Shown here piece by piece: positions 17,870 to 28,379 of a stretch of 64,000 nt of DNA. The notes under the pieces were generated by a model that saw only the letters and a list, made by a program, of their open reading frames with translations, searched no databases and had not been told where the DNA came from. This DNA comes from Rhodospirillales bacterium 70-18 (GTDB lineage: Bacteria; Pseudomonadota; Alphaproteobacteria; Acetobacterales; Acetobacteraceae), in assembly GCA_001899585.1 (NCBI GenBank), contig MKWE01000031.1, positions 297,891 to 361,890 on the forward strand, written 5' to 3'. Each line of letters opens with the position of its first letter. Within the stretch, counting starts at the first letter, position 1. A program made the translations under genes and the position numbers.

Positions 17870-19725
17870 CAGAACGCCTGCCCCAGGCCGATATACAGCT
17901 CGAACGCATCGCCCTTGCGCTCGCGGGTCAGCGGCACCGCCACGTCCAGCCGCACCGGGCCGATGCCGGTGTAATAGCGCACTCCCACGCCCGCGCCGAC
18001 ATGCGGGCTGCCGGTGAACGGGACGCCGTCGCTGCTGATCTGCCCGGCATCGACGAAGCCGACCGCCCCCCAGCTCGCGCCGATGCGCTGGCGGAACTCC
18101 ACCGAGCCGACATCCACCGCCGTGCCGCCGACCGGCCGGCCGGAGGCGAACTGCTTGCCCAGCGACTGGTAGCGGAAGCCGCGCACGCTGCCGCCGCCGC
18201 CGGCATAGAAGCGCTGGTCGGGCGGCATGGCGAACACCCCGGCCCCCTGCACCGCCCCCACCAGCCCGCGCAGCGCCAGCACGGAGCGCCCCTTGGTGCC
18301 GAAATCCAGATAGGTCGCCGCCGCCGCCTGGGCGATCGTGAACACGCTGGTCTGCGCATTGCCCAGGCTCAACGTGGGGGTCAGCGAGGCGCTGGCGCGC
18401 AGCCCCCGCGTCGGGTCCAGCGGGCTGTCGGTGGTATCCCAGGCGAGCGTCATCGGCACCTGCGCCAGCCGGTAGCTAGTGTGCACGCCCTCCTGCCCGA
18501 TGTCCTCCACCAGGGCGGTGGTGCCCATGCTGATGGTCAGTCCGCCGCCCAGCTTGCGGGTGAGGGTGGCGCCGCCGGTCACCCCGGTGCGGTTGTAGGC
18601 ATCGAGGTATTCGCGCATGGCCACCACATGGAAGCCCAGCGTCTGGTCGCGCCGCGCCCAGTCCGGCAGCGCCAGCCGCACTCCGGCGGTATAGCCGGGC
18701 TGGCGGTTGGCGGTGCCGCCGAGCTGGGTCAGCGCGCCGCTCACCGTCAGCTTCTCGGCATTGCCGAACAGGTTGCGGTGGGTCCAGGCGGCGTTGAGGC
18801 TGCCGCCCTCGTCGGTGGAGAAGCTGGCGCCGAGGTTGACGCTGCGCGGCTTGCGCTCGCGCAGTTGCACCCGCACCGGCAGCGTGCCGGCGGCGTCCAG
18901 CGCGGTCGCCGGTTCCACCCGCACGGTGGTGAACAGCCCGGTGGCGGCCAGGTCCTGCCGGGCGGCGGCCAGCGCCGCCGGGCTGAACGGCTCGCCGGCA
19001 TGCAGCGCCAGCCGGCGGCGCAGATAGGCTTCGTGCACCCGGTCGAGCCCGGCGAAGCCGATCGGGCCCAGCGTCACCCGCGGCCCGGCATGCACGGGGA
19101 AGCGCACGTCCAGCGTCTCGGCCGCCGGATCGAGCGTGGCCACCGGCGGATCGACGCGGGCCAGCGCGTGGCCGGCATCGCGCAGCGCCGCCAGCAGCCG
19201 CGCCCCGCCGGTCAGCACGTCGGCCGCCACCGCCGGCGCGCCCGGCGCCAGCCCCAGGGCGGCCTCGAAACCGGCGGGCACCTCGCCCTCCAGGGTGACA
19301 TGGCGCAGATGGAACAGCGGGCCGGGGGTGACGGCGATGGCGACGACGACCGGCGTGGCCTCCGTCAGCCCGTCCAGCCGTGCCAGCAGCCCGGGGTCGT
19401 CCAGCGCCTGCCCGTCCACGGTGATGGCGACGCGGGCGGCGTAATGGCCCATCCCGTGCAGCACCGCCAGGAAGCGTTCGCCGTCGCCGCGCGCCCGCGC
19501 CAGCAGCGGAAACGGCCCCACCGGCGCGCTCTCGCGCAGCGACACCAGGCCGGACGCGCCGGTCAGCGCCTTGTCCAGCGCGGCATCGCCGGTCGGCGCG
19601 ATGGTCACCTGGTAGGGTTGCGGATCGGCTGCCTGGCTGCGACCCAGGGCGGTGAGAAGCGCCAGCATCGCGAGCATCGCCATGCCGCCGCGCCGCAACC
19701 GTGCCGTGTTTCGGGGCGGATGCAT
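17869..19725 (-). CDS. tamA: outer-membrane assembly protein TamA (BamA/Omp85 family)
   Basis: About 618 residues. There is a signal peptide with an arginine-rich start (RNTARLRRGG, then MLAMLALLTALGRSQA), POTRA repeats (to about 260), and a 16-strand Omp85 barrel. GGGSVRGFRYQS is the conserved VRGF/Y loop-6 motif; a further barrel motif is GPVRLDVAVPL, and the final strand ends IGLGQAF. It inserts or assembles outer-membrane proteins together with TamB. The ATG at 19725 is chosen because it keeps the positive n-region; a TTG at 19737 and an ATG at 19683 are alternatives. It is divergent from the acyltransferase gene. Confidence 0.9.
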   Translation of the reverse strand: MHPPRNTARLRRGGMAMLAMLALLTALGRSQAADPQPYQVTIAPTGDAALDKALTGASGLVSLRESAPVGPFPLLARARGDGERFLAVLHGMGHYAARVAITVDGQALDDPGLLARLDGLTEATPVVVAIAVTPGPLFHLRHVTLEGEVPAGFEAALGLAPGAPAVAADVLTGGARLLAALRDAGHALARVDPPVATLDPAAETLDVRFPVHAGPRVTLGPIGFAGLDRVHEAYLRRRLALHAGEPFSPAALAAARQDLAATGLFTTVRVEPATALDAAGTLPVRVQLRERKPRSVNLGASFSTDEGGSLNAAWTHRNLFGNAEKLTVSGALTQLGGTANRQPGYTAGVRLALPDWARRDQTLGFHVVAMREYLDAYNRTGVTGGATLTRKLGGGLTISMGTTALVEDIGQEGVHTSYRLAQVPMTLAWDTTDSPLDPTRGLRASASLTPTLSLGNAQTSVFTIAQAAAATYLDFGTKGRSVLALRGLVGAVQGAGVFAMPPDQRFYAGGGGSVRGFRYQSLGKQFASGRPVGGTAVDVGSVEFRQRIGASWGAVGFVDAGQISSDGVPFTGSPHVGAGVGVRYYTGIGPVRLDVAVPLTRERKGDAFELYIGLGQAF

Positions 19726-19873
19726 GTGGCTTTTCAATAAACCACATGGCCGCCGGTTCCAAGGACGGCGCGACTGCCACGCAACGGCAACGTTCCTGCA
19801 AGCAAAGCGTCACCGCGACATCACGGCGCCGACATTGTCCGCACCGGCCCGGCGCGCTATGCGATAGCTTACA

Positions 19874-20839
19874 ATGAGTCAAACAACCCGCCCCCGGAAG
19901 GCTACCCGGATTCCCCCGCTGCGCCGCCTGGGCGCGCGTGACGAGGGGGCGTGGATCGGCCCGCATTCCGGCGGGCGGCGGCTGCGCGCCATCCGCCAGA
20001 TCGTCACCATCCTGCTGTGGAGCCTGCCGGCGATGGCAGTGCAGGCGGTGCTGATACTGCTGCCCGAGGGGCTGGGGCTGGGCCGCGCCAAGGTGGCGTT
20101 CGCGCGGATCTACTGGTCCACGATGTGCCGGCTGATCGGGCTGTCGGTGCGGGTGATCGGCCAGCCGGTGCAGCGCACGGCGGACGGGCGGCCGGTGGTG
20201 TACGTGTCCAACCATTCCTCGTGGCTGGACATACTGGTGCTGGGCGGGCGGCTGGACGCCTGCTTCATCGCCAAGGAGGAAGTGGCGCGCTGGCCGCTGG
20301 TGGGCGCCATCGCCCGGCTGGGCCGCACCGTCTATGTCCGCCGCGCCCGCACCAGCACGGGGCGCGAGCGCGACGAGATGCGCGCGCGGCTGGCCGGCGG
20401 CGACAACCTGATCCTGTTCCCCGAGGGCACCACCTCCGACGGCTCGCGGGTGCTGCCGTTCCGCTCGGCCTTCCTGTCGATCGCCGAACTCCCCGCCACC
20501 GCCGACGGCAGGCCCGCGATCGTGCAGCCGGTCTCGGTGGTGTACGACCGGCTGGGCGGGCTGCCCACCGGGCGGGCCAGCCGGCCGCTGTTTGCCTGGT
20601 ATGGCGACATGGATATCGGCAGCCATTTCTGGCGGCTGGCGCAGCATCGCGGCCTGCGCGCCACCGTGCTGCTGCACGCGCCGCTGGACCCGGCGGCCTT
20701 CCCCAGCCGCAAGGCGCTGGCGCTGGCGACCTGGAAGGCGGTGGCCGACGGCGCCTCCACCCTGCGGCAGAACCGGCCGGCCCAACCGATCGACGCGGCG
20801 CCGGTGGACGCGGCGGCCGTGCAGCCGGCCTATGCGTAG
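19874..20839 (+). CDS. lysophospholipid acyltransferase (PlsC/LPLAT family)
   Basis: An inner-membrane acyltransferase of 321 residues. It has a hydrophobic segment at about 45-63, the catalytic HX4D box NHSSWLD (His114, Asp119), a following IAKEEVARWPLVG, and the acceptor-binding FPEGTTSDG. By family it transfers a fatty acyl group to a lysophospholipid, most often 1-acyl-glycerol-3-phosphate. The C-terminal 50 residues are Ala/Pro-rich and not conserved. It precedes miaB by 201 bases, as in several alphaproteobacteria, but whether they share a promoter is unclear. Confidence 0.88.
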   Translation: MSQTTRPRKATRIPPLRRLGARDEGAWIGPHSGGRRLRAIRQIVTILLWSLPAMAVQAVLILLPEGLGLGRAKVAFARIYWSTMCRLIGLSVRVIGQPVQRTADGRPVVYVSNHSSWLDILVLGGRLDACFIAKEEVARWPLVGAIARLGRTVYVRRARTSTGRERDEMRARLAGGDNLILFPEGTTSDGSRVLPFRSAFLSIAELPATADGRPAIVQPVSVVYDRLGGLPTGRASRPLFAWYGDMDIGSHFWRLAQHRGLRATVLLHAPLDPAAFPSRKALALATWKAVADGASTLRQNRPAQPIDAAPVDAAAVQPAYA

Positions 20840-20858
20840 CGTTCGCCAATCGAATCGC

Positions 20859-20889
20859 TTGACAGGCCCTCCCCGCGATCTGCGACACT
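20859..20889 (+). promoter_or_regulatory. weak promoter candidate upstream of miaB
   Basis: TTGACA at 20859-20864 is followed after 19 bases by GACACT (20884-20889). The first box is a perfect -35 hexamer, but spacing and the -10 match are poor, and the miaB start is about 150 bases away. Confidence 0.25.
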
Positions 20890-21040
20890 TGCCGGCGTGA
20901 CAGAAGGCATCCCACCCGGTTTGCACACCCCCTCCCCGCGGCGGCCCCCGGCTGTTGGACCTTGACCTGATGGCCCCGGACGCCGATTTCTCCGCCCTTC
21001 CCGCCGGATCCTGCCGGCCGGATGGAGTGGAGCCGCGTTG

Positions 21041-22405
21041 ATGACCGATCCCCGACCCGCCAGGCGCCTGCACATGATCACCTGGGGCTGCCAGATGAAC
21101 GTGTACGACAGCGGCCGGATGGCCGATGTGCTGGCGCCGCTGGGCTACGTTCCGACAGCGGTTCCTGACGATGCCGATATGGTTATACTTAATACCTGTC
21201 ACATCCGCGACCGCGCCGCCGAGAAGGTGTTTTCCGAGCTGGGCCGCCTGCGCCTGCTCAAACAGGCCCGCGCCGAGGCCGGCCAGGGCATGGTGCTGGC
21301 CGTCGCCGGCTGCGTGGCGCAGGCGGAAGGGGCGGAAATCCTGGCCCGCGCGCCCTATGTGGACATCGTTCTGGGCCCCCAGACCTACCATAAGCTGCCG
21401 GAAATGGTCGCCCGCGCCAGCCGCGCTGCCGGCGCGGTGATCGAGACCGATTTCCCGGTGGAGGACAAGTTCGACCACCTGCCGGATGCCGCGGCGCCGC
21501 AGGGGCTGACCGCCTTCCTGACCATCCAGGAAGGCTGCGACAAGTTCTGCAGCTTCTGCGTGGTGCCCTATACCCGCGGCGCCGAGGCCAGCCGCCCCGC
21601 CGCCGCCGTGCTGGCCGAGGCGCGCCGGCTGGTGGCGCAGGGCAGCCGGGAGATCACCCTGCTGGGCCAGAACGTCAACGCCTGGCACGGCGCCGGCCCC
21701 GACGGCCAGCCTGCCCGCTTCGGCCAGCTGGTCCGCTGGCTCGCCGAGGTGCCGGGGCTGGACCGCATCCGCTACACCACCTCCCACCCGCGCGACATGG
21801 ACGACGAGCTGATCGCCGCCCATGGCGAGGTGGCGGCGCTGATGCCGTTCCTGCACCTGCCGGTGCAATCCGGCTCGGATCGCATGCTGACAGCGATGAA
21901 TCGCCGGCATACGGCCGCCGATTACCTCCGAATCGTCGAAAAACTGCGCCTCGCGCGGCCGGATATCGCGCTGTCGTCGGACTTCATCGTCGGCCATCCC
22001 GGCGAGACCGAGGCGGATTTCCAGGCCACGCTCGACCTGATCCGCGAGGTCCGGTTCGCCAGCGCGTTCAGCTTCAAATACTCCCCCCGCCCCGGCACCC
22101 CGGCGGCGGGCGCGGCCGGCCAGGTGGCCGAGGACGTGAAGGACCGGCGGCTGCAGGAGCTGCAGGCGCTGCTGCGCGAACAACAGACCGAGTTCAACGC
22201 CGCCTGCGCCGGGCGCACCATGGATGTGCTGGTCACCGGGCCGGGGCGGCGGCCGGGGCAGATCGGCGGGCGGTCGCCCTGGTTGCAGCCGGTGCACATG
22301 GCTGGCCCGCAATCGCTGATCGGCCGGATCGTGACGGTGCAAATCGCCGCCGGACACACCAATTCGCTCACTGCAACCCTGATCGAGGAGCTTGCCGGCG
22401 CTTGA
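21041..22405 (+). CDS. miaB: tRNA-2-methylthio-N6-dimethylallyladenosine synthase
   Basis: A radical SAM methylthiotransferase that converts i6A37 to ms2i6A37 in tRNAs; 454 residues. An N-terminal UPF0004 domain carries cluster cysteines at TWGCQMN (Cys17) and LNTCHIR (Cys53), with a third at VAGCVAQ. The radical SAM motif is CDKFCSFC, and a C-terminal TRAM-like region ends the protein. Start: ATG at 21041, with GGAGTGGAG about seven bases ahead; the TTG just before it is less likely. It heads the miaB-phoH-ybeY-corC unit, and its stop overlaps the next start. Confidence 0.95.
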   Translation: MTDPRPARRLHMITWGCQMNVYDSGRMADVLAPLGYVPTAVPDDADMVILNTCHIRDRAAEKVFSELGRLRLLKQARAEAGQGMVLAVAGCVAQAEGAEILARAPYVDIVLGPQTYHKLPEMVARASRAAGAVIETDFPVEDKFDHLPDAAAPQGLTAFLTIQEGCDKFCSFCVVPYTRGAEASRPAAAVLAEARRLVAQGSREITLLGQNVNAWHGAGPDGQPARFGQLVRWLAEVPGLDRIRYTTSHPRDMDDELIAAHGEVAALMPFLHLPVQSGSDRMLTAMNRRHTAADYLRIVEKLRLARPDIALSSDFIVGHPGETEADFQATLDLIREVRFASAFSFKYSPRPGTPAAGAAGQVAEDVKDRRLQELQALLREQQTEFNAACAGRTMDVLVTGPGRRPGQIGGRSPWLQPVHMAGPQSLIGRIVTVQIAAGHTNSLTATLIEELAGA

Positions 22406-23463
22406 CCCAGATCTCCGCGTCTCCGGCTGACCGCATCGCCGCAACCCGGGCCGGGCTTGGGCCGGCGGACAAGGCGGTGACGCTGCATTTCGCCGACAAC
22501 GCCCTGTTGTCGCAGCTGCTGGGCGACCATGACCGGCATCTGGTGCGCATCGAGCAGGGGATGGGGGTGCGGCTGTCCTGCCGCGGCAACCGGGTGGCGG
22601 TGGCCGGCGATCCGGCGCGGGTGGAGGCGGCACAGGCCACGCTGGCCGGGCTGTACCGCCGGCTGGAGCGCGGCGAGGCGGTGACCCCCAGCGACGTGGA
22701 CGCGGCGATCAGGCTGGCCGAGATCGACGATCCGCGCCTGCCGCTGTCCGACCTGCCGGCGATCCGCACCAAGCGCGGCGCGATCGGGCCGCGCAGCCCC
22801 GGGCAGGCGACCTATATGGACATGCTGGGCAAGCACGAGATGGTGTTCGGCATCGGCCCGGCCGGCACCGGCAAGACCTATCTGGCGGTGGCCCAGGCCG
22901 TGGCCATGCTGATGGCCGGCAAGGTGGACCGCATCGTGCTCTCCCGCCCCGCGGTCGAGGCCGGGGAGCGGCTGGGGTTCCTGCCCGGCGATCTGAAGGA
23001 GAAGGTGGACCCCTATCTGCGCCCGCTCTACGACGCGCTGCACGACATGATGCCGGGCGACCAGGTGACCAAGCGGATGGGCACCGGGGAGATCGAGGTG
23101 GCGCCGCTGGCCTTCATGCGCGGCCGCACCCTGGCGCATGCGTTCGTGATCCTGGACGAGGCGCAGAACACCACCGCCGTGCAGATGAAGATGTTCCTGA
23201 CCCGCATGGGCGAGGGCACCCATATGGTGATCGCGGGCGACCTCTCGCAGATCGACCTGCCCGGCGGCGTGCGCTCCGGCCTGCGCGACGCGCTGGACAC
23301 GCTGGAGGGGGTGCCGGGCATCGCGGTGTGCCGGTTCGACAAGCGCGACGTGGTGCGCCATCCGCTGGTAGCGCGCATCGTGGACGCGTATGATCAACGC
23401 TCCGCCGCCGAAAAGGAGACCAGTGTGCGCCGCAACCGCGCTGCCGAGGGCAGCGCCACCTAG
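22402..23463 (+). CDS. phoH: PhoH family ATPase (YbeZ)
   Basis: About 353 residues, with a Walker [13 protein letters not shown] and Walker [11 protein letters not shown], as in PhoH/YbeZ. These are ATP-binding proteins that partner YbeY in rRNA processing and ribosome quality control. An N-terminal KH-like region precedes the ATPase domain ([18 protein letters not shown]). The reading starts at a TTG that overlaps the miaB stop (TTGA), with GAGGAG about ten bases upstream. No ATG lies in the first 50 codons that would keep the KH-like region, so the TTG is favoured. It is immediately followed by ybeY. Confidence 0.92.
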   Translation: MTQISASPADRIAATRAGLGPADKAVTLHFADNALLSQLLGDHDRHLVRIEQGMGVRLSCRGNRVAVAGDPARVEAAQATLAGLYRRLERGEAVTPSDVDAAIRLAEIDDPRLPLSDLPAIRTKRGAIGPRSPGQATYMDMLGKHEMVFGIGPAGTGKTYLAVAQAVAMLMAGKVDRIVLSRPAVEAGERLGFLPGDLKEKVDPYLRPLYDALHDMMPGDQVTKRMGTGEIEVAPLAFMRGRTLAHAFVILDEAQNTTAVQMKMFLTRMGEGTHMVIAGDLSQIDLPGGVRSGLRDALDTLEGVPGIAVCRFDKRDVVRHPLVARIVDAYDQRSAAEKETSVRRNRAAEGSAT

Positions 23464-23922
23464 ATGGACCCCGGAAGTAGTACCGGCCCCGCGGAAGCGG
23501 GGATCGAGATCATTGTCGCCGACCCAGCCTGGCGACGCTTCGTGCGCAACCCGGCGGCCCTGGCCCGCCGCGCCGCCGTGATGGCCGGTGTGCCGGTGAC
23601 CGTGGTGCTGAGTTCGGACGCCCATGTGAAGCGGCTGAACGCGCGCCATCGCGGCCGCAACAAACCCACCAACGTGCTGACCTTCGAGCCGCAGATGCCG
23701 GGCGGGCCGGGCGATATCGTGCTCGCCCTGGGCACCGTGCGGCGCGAGGCGCACGCCGCCGGCAAGCGGCCGGGGCACCATCTGGCGCATCTGGTGGTGC
23801 ACGGCGCGCTGCACCTGCAAGGCCATGAGCATGATCGCGCCGGCGACGCGCGGCAGATGGAGATGGCGGAGGCGTGGCTGTTGCGGCGGCTCGGCGTGCC
23901 CAATCCGTGGAGGGGGACGTGA
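23464..23922 (+). CDS. ybeY: endoribonuclease YbeY (16S rRNA maturation)
   Basis: A zinc-dependent RNase required for 16S rRNA 3'-end maturation and 70S quality control; 152 residues. The signature [14 protein letters not shown] supplies the metal ligands His113, His117 and His123. [11 protein letters not shown] is the conserved substrate-groove segment. The ATG starts directly after the phoH stop with no intervening base, so translation is coupled. In some relatives the last gene of this run is lnt; here a structured repeat and corC follow. Confidence 0.95.
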   Translation: MDPGSSTGPAEAGIEIIVADPAWRRFVRNPAALARRAAVMAGVPVTVVLSSDAHVKRLNARHRGRNKPTNVLTFEPQMPGGPGDIVLALGTVRREAHAAGKRPGHHLAHLVVHGALHLQGHEHDRAGDARQMEMAEAWLLRRLGVPNPWRGT

Positions 23923-23928
23923 GGGGAA

Positions 23929-24055
23929 GGAAGTCTTCTTTGTCTGAAAACAAAGAAGCAAAAAAACTTCGCCCGCTGGAGTCCTGGCGGCATGGGTCGC
24001 GCGAAGCGCCGGATGAACGTTTTTTGGTTCTTTTTTTCAAAAAAGAACCGCTTCC
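23929..24055. repeat. structured intergenic repeat, inside-out form (copy 1)
   Basis: Bounded by GGAAG and CTTCC. It contains hairpin A (CTTCTTTG...CAAAGAAG), then GCAAAAAAAC, a GCTGGAGTC core, about 45 divergent bases, GTTTTTTGG, and hairpin B (GGTTCTTT...AAAGAACC). It lies six bases after the ybeY stop and 18 bases before the corC ATG. It is likely to act as a terminator, given the stems flanked by T- and A-runs. Confidence 0.75.
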
Positions 24056-24073
24056 TTCCTCATTGATCGAGCC

Positions 24074-24946
24074 ATGAAAACCACCCTGATCGACCTGTTC
24101 CGCCAGCGCCTGCGCCGCCGCCCCGCGGAGCACAGCGTGCGCGAGTCGATCGCCGAGCTGGTGCAGGAGGCCGCCGACGCGCCGCACCGGCCCGGCCATG
24201 CGCCGGAGCTGGACCGCCAGGAGCGGGCGCTGATCGCCAACGTGCTGCGGCTGCGCGGCATGACCGCCGACGACGTGATGGTGCCGCGCGCCGACATCGT
24301 GGCGATGAGCGTGGAGAGCACGCTGGACGCCGCCATCGCCCTGATCCGCGACGACGGCCATTCCCGTCTGCCGGTCTACCATGAGCAGTTGGACGACATT
24401 GTCGGCATGGTCCACATCAAGGACGTGTTCGGCTATGTCGGCCGGCCGGAGGCGTTCAAGCTGGAGGCGATCCTGCGCCGGCCGCTGCTGGTGGCGCCGC
24501 AGATCCCGGTGCTGGACCTGCTGCTGCAGATGCGCCAGGCGCGCATGCACATGGCGCTGGTGGTGGACGAGTACGGGGGCATCGACGGGCTGGTGACCAT
24601 CGAGGACCTCGTCGAGGAAATCGTGGGCGACATCTCCGACGAGCACGACGAGGTCGGCGGGCCGCTGGTGACCGAGCGGGCCGACGGCGCGCTGGACATG
24701 GACGCCCGCCTGCCGATCGAGGATTTCGAGGCAAGGATGGGCCCGACCCTCACCGACGACGAACGCGCGGCCGACATCGACACGATCGGCGGGCTGGTGT
24801 TCACCCTGGCCGGGCGGGTGCCGGCCAAGGGCGAGGTGCTGGGCCACCCCTCCGGCGTGGAGTTCCGGGTGCTGGAGGCCGATGCCCGCCGTATCCGGCG
24901 CCTGCGGGTGCGGCGGACGCCGGCCCAGCAGGCGGCGGCGGAGTGA
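24074..24946 (+). CDS. corC: CBS-domain hemolysin/CorC family protein
   Basis: A 290-residue cytoplasmic protein with two CBS domains (about 68-190; DVMVPRADIVAM starts the first) and a C-terminal CorC_HlyC transporter-associated domain (about 205-285). It lacks the DUF21 membrane part, so it is the CorC-like form linked to magnesium/cobalt efflux in enterics. The precise role here is inferred. Its place after ybeY is the conserved alphaproteobacterial order. The ATG at 24074 has no strong ribosome site, the preceding bases being the end of a structured repeat (CTTCCTTCCTCATTG). Confidence 0.88.
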   Translation: MKTTLIDLFRQRLRRRPAEHSVRESIAELVQEAADAPHRPGHAPELDRQERALIANVLRLRGMTADDVMVPRADIVAMSVESTLDAAIALIRDDGHSRLPVYHEQLDDIVGMVHIKDVFGYVGRPEAFKLEAILRRPLLVAPQIPVLDLLLQMRQARMHMALVVDEYGGIDGLVTIEDLVEEIVGDISDEHDEVGGPLVTERADGALDMDARLPIEDFEARMGPTLTDDERAADIDTIGGLVFTLAGRVPAKGEVLGHPSGVEFRVLEADARRIRRLRVRRTPAQQAAAE

Positions 24947-25014
24947 TTGGCCCGTCAGGAAGCCGAGCCAAAGATCTCAACGAATTGAAATGATCATCTT
25001 TTAAAATTCGAGGT

Positions 25015-25053
25015 CCAGGGGCTCGGCCCCTGGCGGGTCTGGGCGGAGCCCAG
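25015..25053. terminator. double hairpin between convergent corC and hutU
   Basis: CCAGGGGC-tcg-GCCCCTGG (25015-25033) is a perfect 8-bp stem, and CTGGGC-gga-GCCCAG (25039-25053) a second 6-bp stem. They sit between two convergent genes; on the minus side a TTTT run follows shortly. A bidirectional terminator is likely. Confidence 0.5.
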
Positions 25054-25064
25054 CCTTCCTTCCG

Positions 25065-26738
25065 CTACCCAATCGAAGGCAGCTTCAGCCCCTTCTCCCG
25101 CGCCCAGTCGATGGCGGTGGCGTAGCCGGCGTCGGCGTGGCGCATGACGCCGGTGGCGGGGTCGTTCCACAGCACGCGGGCGAGGCGGGCGGCGGCTTCG
25201 GGGGTGCCGTCGGCGACGATCACCATGCCGGCGTGCTGGGAGAAGCCCATGCCGACGCCGCCGCCATGGTGCAGCGAGACCCAGGTGGCGCCCGAGGCGG
25301 TGTTGAGCAGGGCGTTCAGCAGCGGCCAGTCGGAGACCGCGTCCGAGCCGTCGAGCATCGCCTCGGTCTCGCGGTTGGGGCTGGCGACGGAGCCGGAATC
25401 CAGGTGGTCGCGGCCGATCACGATGGGGGCCTTGAGCTCGCCCTTGGCCACCATCTCGTTGAAGGCCAGGCCCAGCCGGTCGCGCTGGCCGAGGCCGACC
25501 CAGCAGATGCGGGCGGGCAGGCCCTGGAAGTGGATGCGCTCGCGCGCCATGTCGAGCCAGTTGTGCAGGTGGGGGTCGTCGGGGATCATCTCCTTCACCT
25601 TCGCGTCGGTGCGGTAGATGTCCTCGGGGTCGCCGGAGAGGGCGGCCCAGCGGAACGGGCCTATGCCGCGGCAGAACAGCGGGCGGATATAGGCGGGGAC
25701 GAAGCCCGGGAAGTCGAACGCGTCGGCCACCCCCAGCTCCTTGGCCATCTGGCGGATGTTGTTGCCGTAGTCGAGCGTGGGGATGCCCAGGCGATACAGG
25801 CCGAGCATGGCGCGGACCTGGGTGGCCATCGACTGCTTGGCAGCCAGCTCGGTGCCGGCGGGGTCGGCCTCGCGGGCGCGGGCGTGCTGGTCCAGCGTCC
25901 AGCCGGCGGGCAGGTAGCCGTTCAGCGGGTCGTGGGCGGAGGTCTGGTCGGTGACGATGTCCGGGCGGGCGCGGGTGTCACCGGCCTGGAGGCGAGCGAG
26001 GATTTCCGGGAAGATCTCGGCGGCGTTGCCGAGCAGGCCGACGGAGATGGGGGCCGCCGCGCCGTGGATGAGGTCCAGCGCCTCGTCCAGGCTGGTTGCC
26101 ATGCGGTCCAGATAGCCGGTAGAGAGGCGCTTTTCGATGCGGCTGGGCTGGCATTCGACGGCCAGGCAGGAGGCGCCGGCCATAGTGGCGGCCAGCGGCT
26201 GCGCGCCGCCCATGCCGCCGAGGCCGCCGGTGAGGATCCAGCGGCCCTTGAGGCTGCCGCCGTAGTGCTGGCGGCCGGCCTCGGCGAAGGTTTCGTAGGT
26301 GCCCTGCACGATGCCCTGGGAGCCGATATAGATCCAGGAGCCGGCGGTCATCTGGCCGTACATCATCAGGCCGCGCCGGTCGAGCTCGTGGAAATGCTGC
26401 CAGGTGGCCCAGTGGGGCACCAGGTTGGAGTTGGCGATCAGCACGCGCGGGGCGTCCGCATGGGTGCGGAAGACGCCGACCGGCTTGCCGGACTGGACGA
26501 GCAGGGTCTCGTCGGGTTCCAGGGCGCGCAGGCTGGCGGTGATGCGGTCGAAGGCGTCCCAGTCGCGGGCGGCGCGGCCGATGCCGCCATAGACGACAAG
26601 CTCGTGCGGGTTTTCCGCCACCTCGGGGTCCAGGTTGTTCATCAGCATGCGCAGCGCCGCCTCCGCCCCCCAGGTTTTGGCGGTGCGCTCCGGGCCGCGC
26701 GGGGCGCGGACGGTGCGGGCGTTGGCGAAGCGGGTCAT
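25065..26738 (-). CDS. hutU: urocanate hydratase
   Basis: Second enzyme of histidine degradation: urocanate to imidazolonepropionate, using tightly bound NAD. It is 557 residues, the family length. Recognisable blocks are the N-terminal [14 protein letters not shown], the NAD-site [25 protein letters not shown], and the C-terminal [16 protein letters not shown] with the catalytic-region cysteine. The ATG at 26738 follows GAAGGA by seven bases and the hutH stop by four, so hutH-hutU is one operon. No hutI, hutG or HutC regulator is visible in the window. Confidence 0.96.
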   Translation of the reverse strand: MTRFANARTVRAPRGPERTAKTWGAEAALRMLMNNLDPEVAENPHELVVYGGIGRAARDWDAFDRITASLRALEPDETLLVQSGKPVGVFRTHADAPRVLIANSNLVPHWATWQHFHELDRRGLMMYGQMTAGSWIYIGSQGIVQGTYETFAEAGRQHYGGSLKGRWILTGGLGGMGGAQPLAATMAGASCLAVECQPSRIEKRLSTGYLDRMATSLDEALDLIHGAAAPISVGLLGNAAEIFPEILARLQAGDTRARPDIVTDQTSAHDPLNGYLPAGWTLDQHARAREADPAGTELAAKQSMATQVRAMLGLYRLGIPTLDYGNNIRQMAKELGVADAFDFPGFVPAYIRPLFCRGIGPFRWAALSGDPEDIYRTDAKVKEMIPDDPHLHNWLDMARERIHFQGLPARICWVGLGQRDRLGLAFNEMVAKGELKAPIVIGRDHLDSGSVASPNRETEAMLDGSDAVSDWPLLNALLNTASGATWVSLHHGGGVGMGFSQHAGMVIVADGTPEAAARLARVLWNDPATGVMRHADAGYATAIDWAREKGLKLPSIG

Positions 26739-26742
26739 GCAG

Positions 26743-28251
26743 TCATCCTTCGAGCGGCGGCAGGGGGGCGAGGGCGGCCAGGCCGGGGACCAACGCCGCG
26801 GCGGCCTCGATGTCGGGGGCGAAATGGCGGTCGTTGTCCAGGGTGGGGACGCGGGCGCGCAGGCGGGCGCGGACCTGTTCGAGACGGAGGGAGGAGCGGA
26901 GCGGGGCGTGGAAGTCGCAGCCCTGGGCGGCGGCGAGGTATTCGATGGCCAGGATATGGGTGAGGTTCCCGGCCATCGGCAGCAGCCGGCGGGCGGCGTG
27001 GGTGGCCATGGAGACGTGGTCCTCCTGGTTGGCGGAGGTGGGGATGGAGTCCACGCTGGCAGGGTGGGCGCGCTGGCGGTTCTCGGCCACCAGGGCGGCG
27101 GCGGTGACCTGGGCGAGCATGAAGCCGGAGTTGAGGCCGGGGTGCGGGGTGAGGAAGGCGGGCAGGCCGGAGAGCGCCGGGTCGGTGAGCATGGCGACGC
27201 GGCGTTCGGCGAGGCTGCCGATCTCGCAGAGCGCCAGGGCGATGGTGTCGGCGGCGAAGGCGACCGGCTGGGCGTGGAAATTGCCGCCGGAGAGCACTTC
27301 GCCGGTTGTGGCAAAAACCAGCGGGTTGTCGGAGACGGCATTGGCCTCGCGCGCCAGGGTGGCGGCGGCCTGGGCGAGCAGGTCGCGGCAGGCGCCCATC
27401 ACCTGCGGCTGGCAGCGCAGGCAGTACGGGTCCTGCACGCGGGTGTCGCCGGCGCGGTGGGAGGCGCGGATTTCGCTGCCGTCCATCAGGGCGCGCAGCG
27501 CGGCGGCGGTTTCGATCTGGCCGGGGTGGCGGCGCAGGGCCTGGATGCGCGGATCGAACGGCGTGTCGGAGCCACGGGCGGCGTCGGTGGAGAGGGCGCC
27601 GGTGACCAGGGCGGCGGCCAGCAGGTCCTCGGCGGCGAACAGGCCGGTGAGGGCCAGCGCGGTGGAGACCTGGGTGCCGTTGAGCAGGGCCAGGCCCTCC
27701 TTGGCGGCGAGCGGCAGGGGGGCGAGGCCGGCGGCGGCCAGGGCCTCGGCGGCGGGCATGGTGCCGGCCGCGGTCTCGATGCTGCCGACGCCGAGGAACA
27801 GGGCGGCGGCGAGGTGGGCCAGCGGCGCGAGGTCGCCCGAGGCGCCGACCGAGCCCTGGCCGGGGATGACCGGCAGCAGGCCGTGGGCGAGCGCGTCGGT
27901 GAGGCGCTCGATGACCGCCCAGCGCACGCCGGAGGCGCCCTGGGCGAGGCTGGCGGCCTTCAGCGCGAGGATGAGGCGGGTGACGCGGGGCGGCAGCGGC
28001 GCGCCGACGCCGGCGGCGTGGGAGAGCACGATATTGCGTTGCAGGGTGGCGAGGTCGGCCGGCCCGATGCGCACGGAGGCGAGTTTGCCGAAGCCGGTGT
28101 TGATGCCGTAGACGGCCTCGCCCCGCGCCAGGATGGCGGCGACCGCGGCGGCGGCGGCCTCCACGCCCGGGCGGCAGGCCGCATCCAGCGCGAATGGCCC
28201 GCCGGCCAGGATAGCCCGCCAGTCAGCCAGCGTCGCGGCCCCAGGGTTCAT
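26743..28251 (-). CDS. hutH: histidine ammonia-lyase
   Basis: First enzyme of histidine degradation: non-oxidative deamination of histidine to urocanate. It is 502 residues. [14 protein letters not shown] contains Ala137-Ser138-Gly139, which cyclise to the MIO electrophile. [11 protein letters not shown] near residue 48 carries the catalytic tyrosine loop, and QEDHVSM is conserved near 400. The start at 28251 ([11 protein letters not shown]) is preceded only by a weak GGCGGG; an 11-residue upstream extension would lie in a structured repeat. That repeat fills almost the whole upstream gap. Confidence 0.95.
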   Translation of the reverse strand: MNPGAATLADWRAILAGGPFALDAACRPGVEAAAAAVAAILARGEAVYGINTGFGKLASVRIGPADLATLQRNIVLSHAAGVGAPLPPRVTRLILALKAASLAQGASGVRWAVIERLTDALAHGLLPVIPGQGSVGASGDLAPLAHLAAALFLGVGSIETAAGTMPAAEALAAAGLAPLPLAAKEGLALLNGTQVSTALALTGLFAAEDLLAAALVTGALSTDAARGSDTPFDPRIQALRRHPGQIETAAALRALMDGSEIRASHRAGDTRVQDPYCLRCQPQVMGACRDLLAQAAATLAREANAVSDNPLVFATTGEVLSGGNFHAQPVAFAADTIALALCEIGSLAERRVAMLTDPALSGLPAFLTPHPGLNSGFMLAQVTAAALVAENRQRAHPASVDSIPTSANQEDHVSMATHAARRLLPMAGNLTHILAIEYLAAAQGCDFHAPLRSSLRLEQVRARLRARVPTLDNDRHFAPDIEAAAALVPGLAALAPLPPLEG

Positions 28252-28275
28252 GGCAAGGCCCGCCGACAAGAAGAG

Positions 28276-28362
28276 AACGAACAAGGTTTTTTTTCTTCTT
28301 TGTTTTCAAACAAAGAAGGCTTGTTCTTTTTTGAAGAAAAGAACCAAAAAACTTTTATTCGC
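28276..28362. repeat. structured intergenic repeat, compact form (copy 2)
   Basis: Reads ACGAA, a T-run, hairpin A (CTTCTTTG...CAAAGAAG), hairpin B (GTTCTTTT...AAAAGAAC), an A-run and CTTTTATTCGC, so the outer ends are also complementary. It lies between the stop of the oxygenase gene (28380) and the start of hutH (28251), both on the minus strand. Confidence 0.75.
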
Positions 28363-28379
28363 TTGGAGTGGCGCATCGG

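Noticed and set aside
13851..19740. Very long open frames in other frames and on the opposite strand over tamA/tamB
   Set aside because: High GC leaves few stops. These frames encode Arg/Pro/Ala-rich low-complexity text, while the minus-strand frames show signal peptides and Omp85/TamB motifs.
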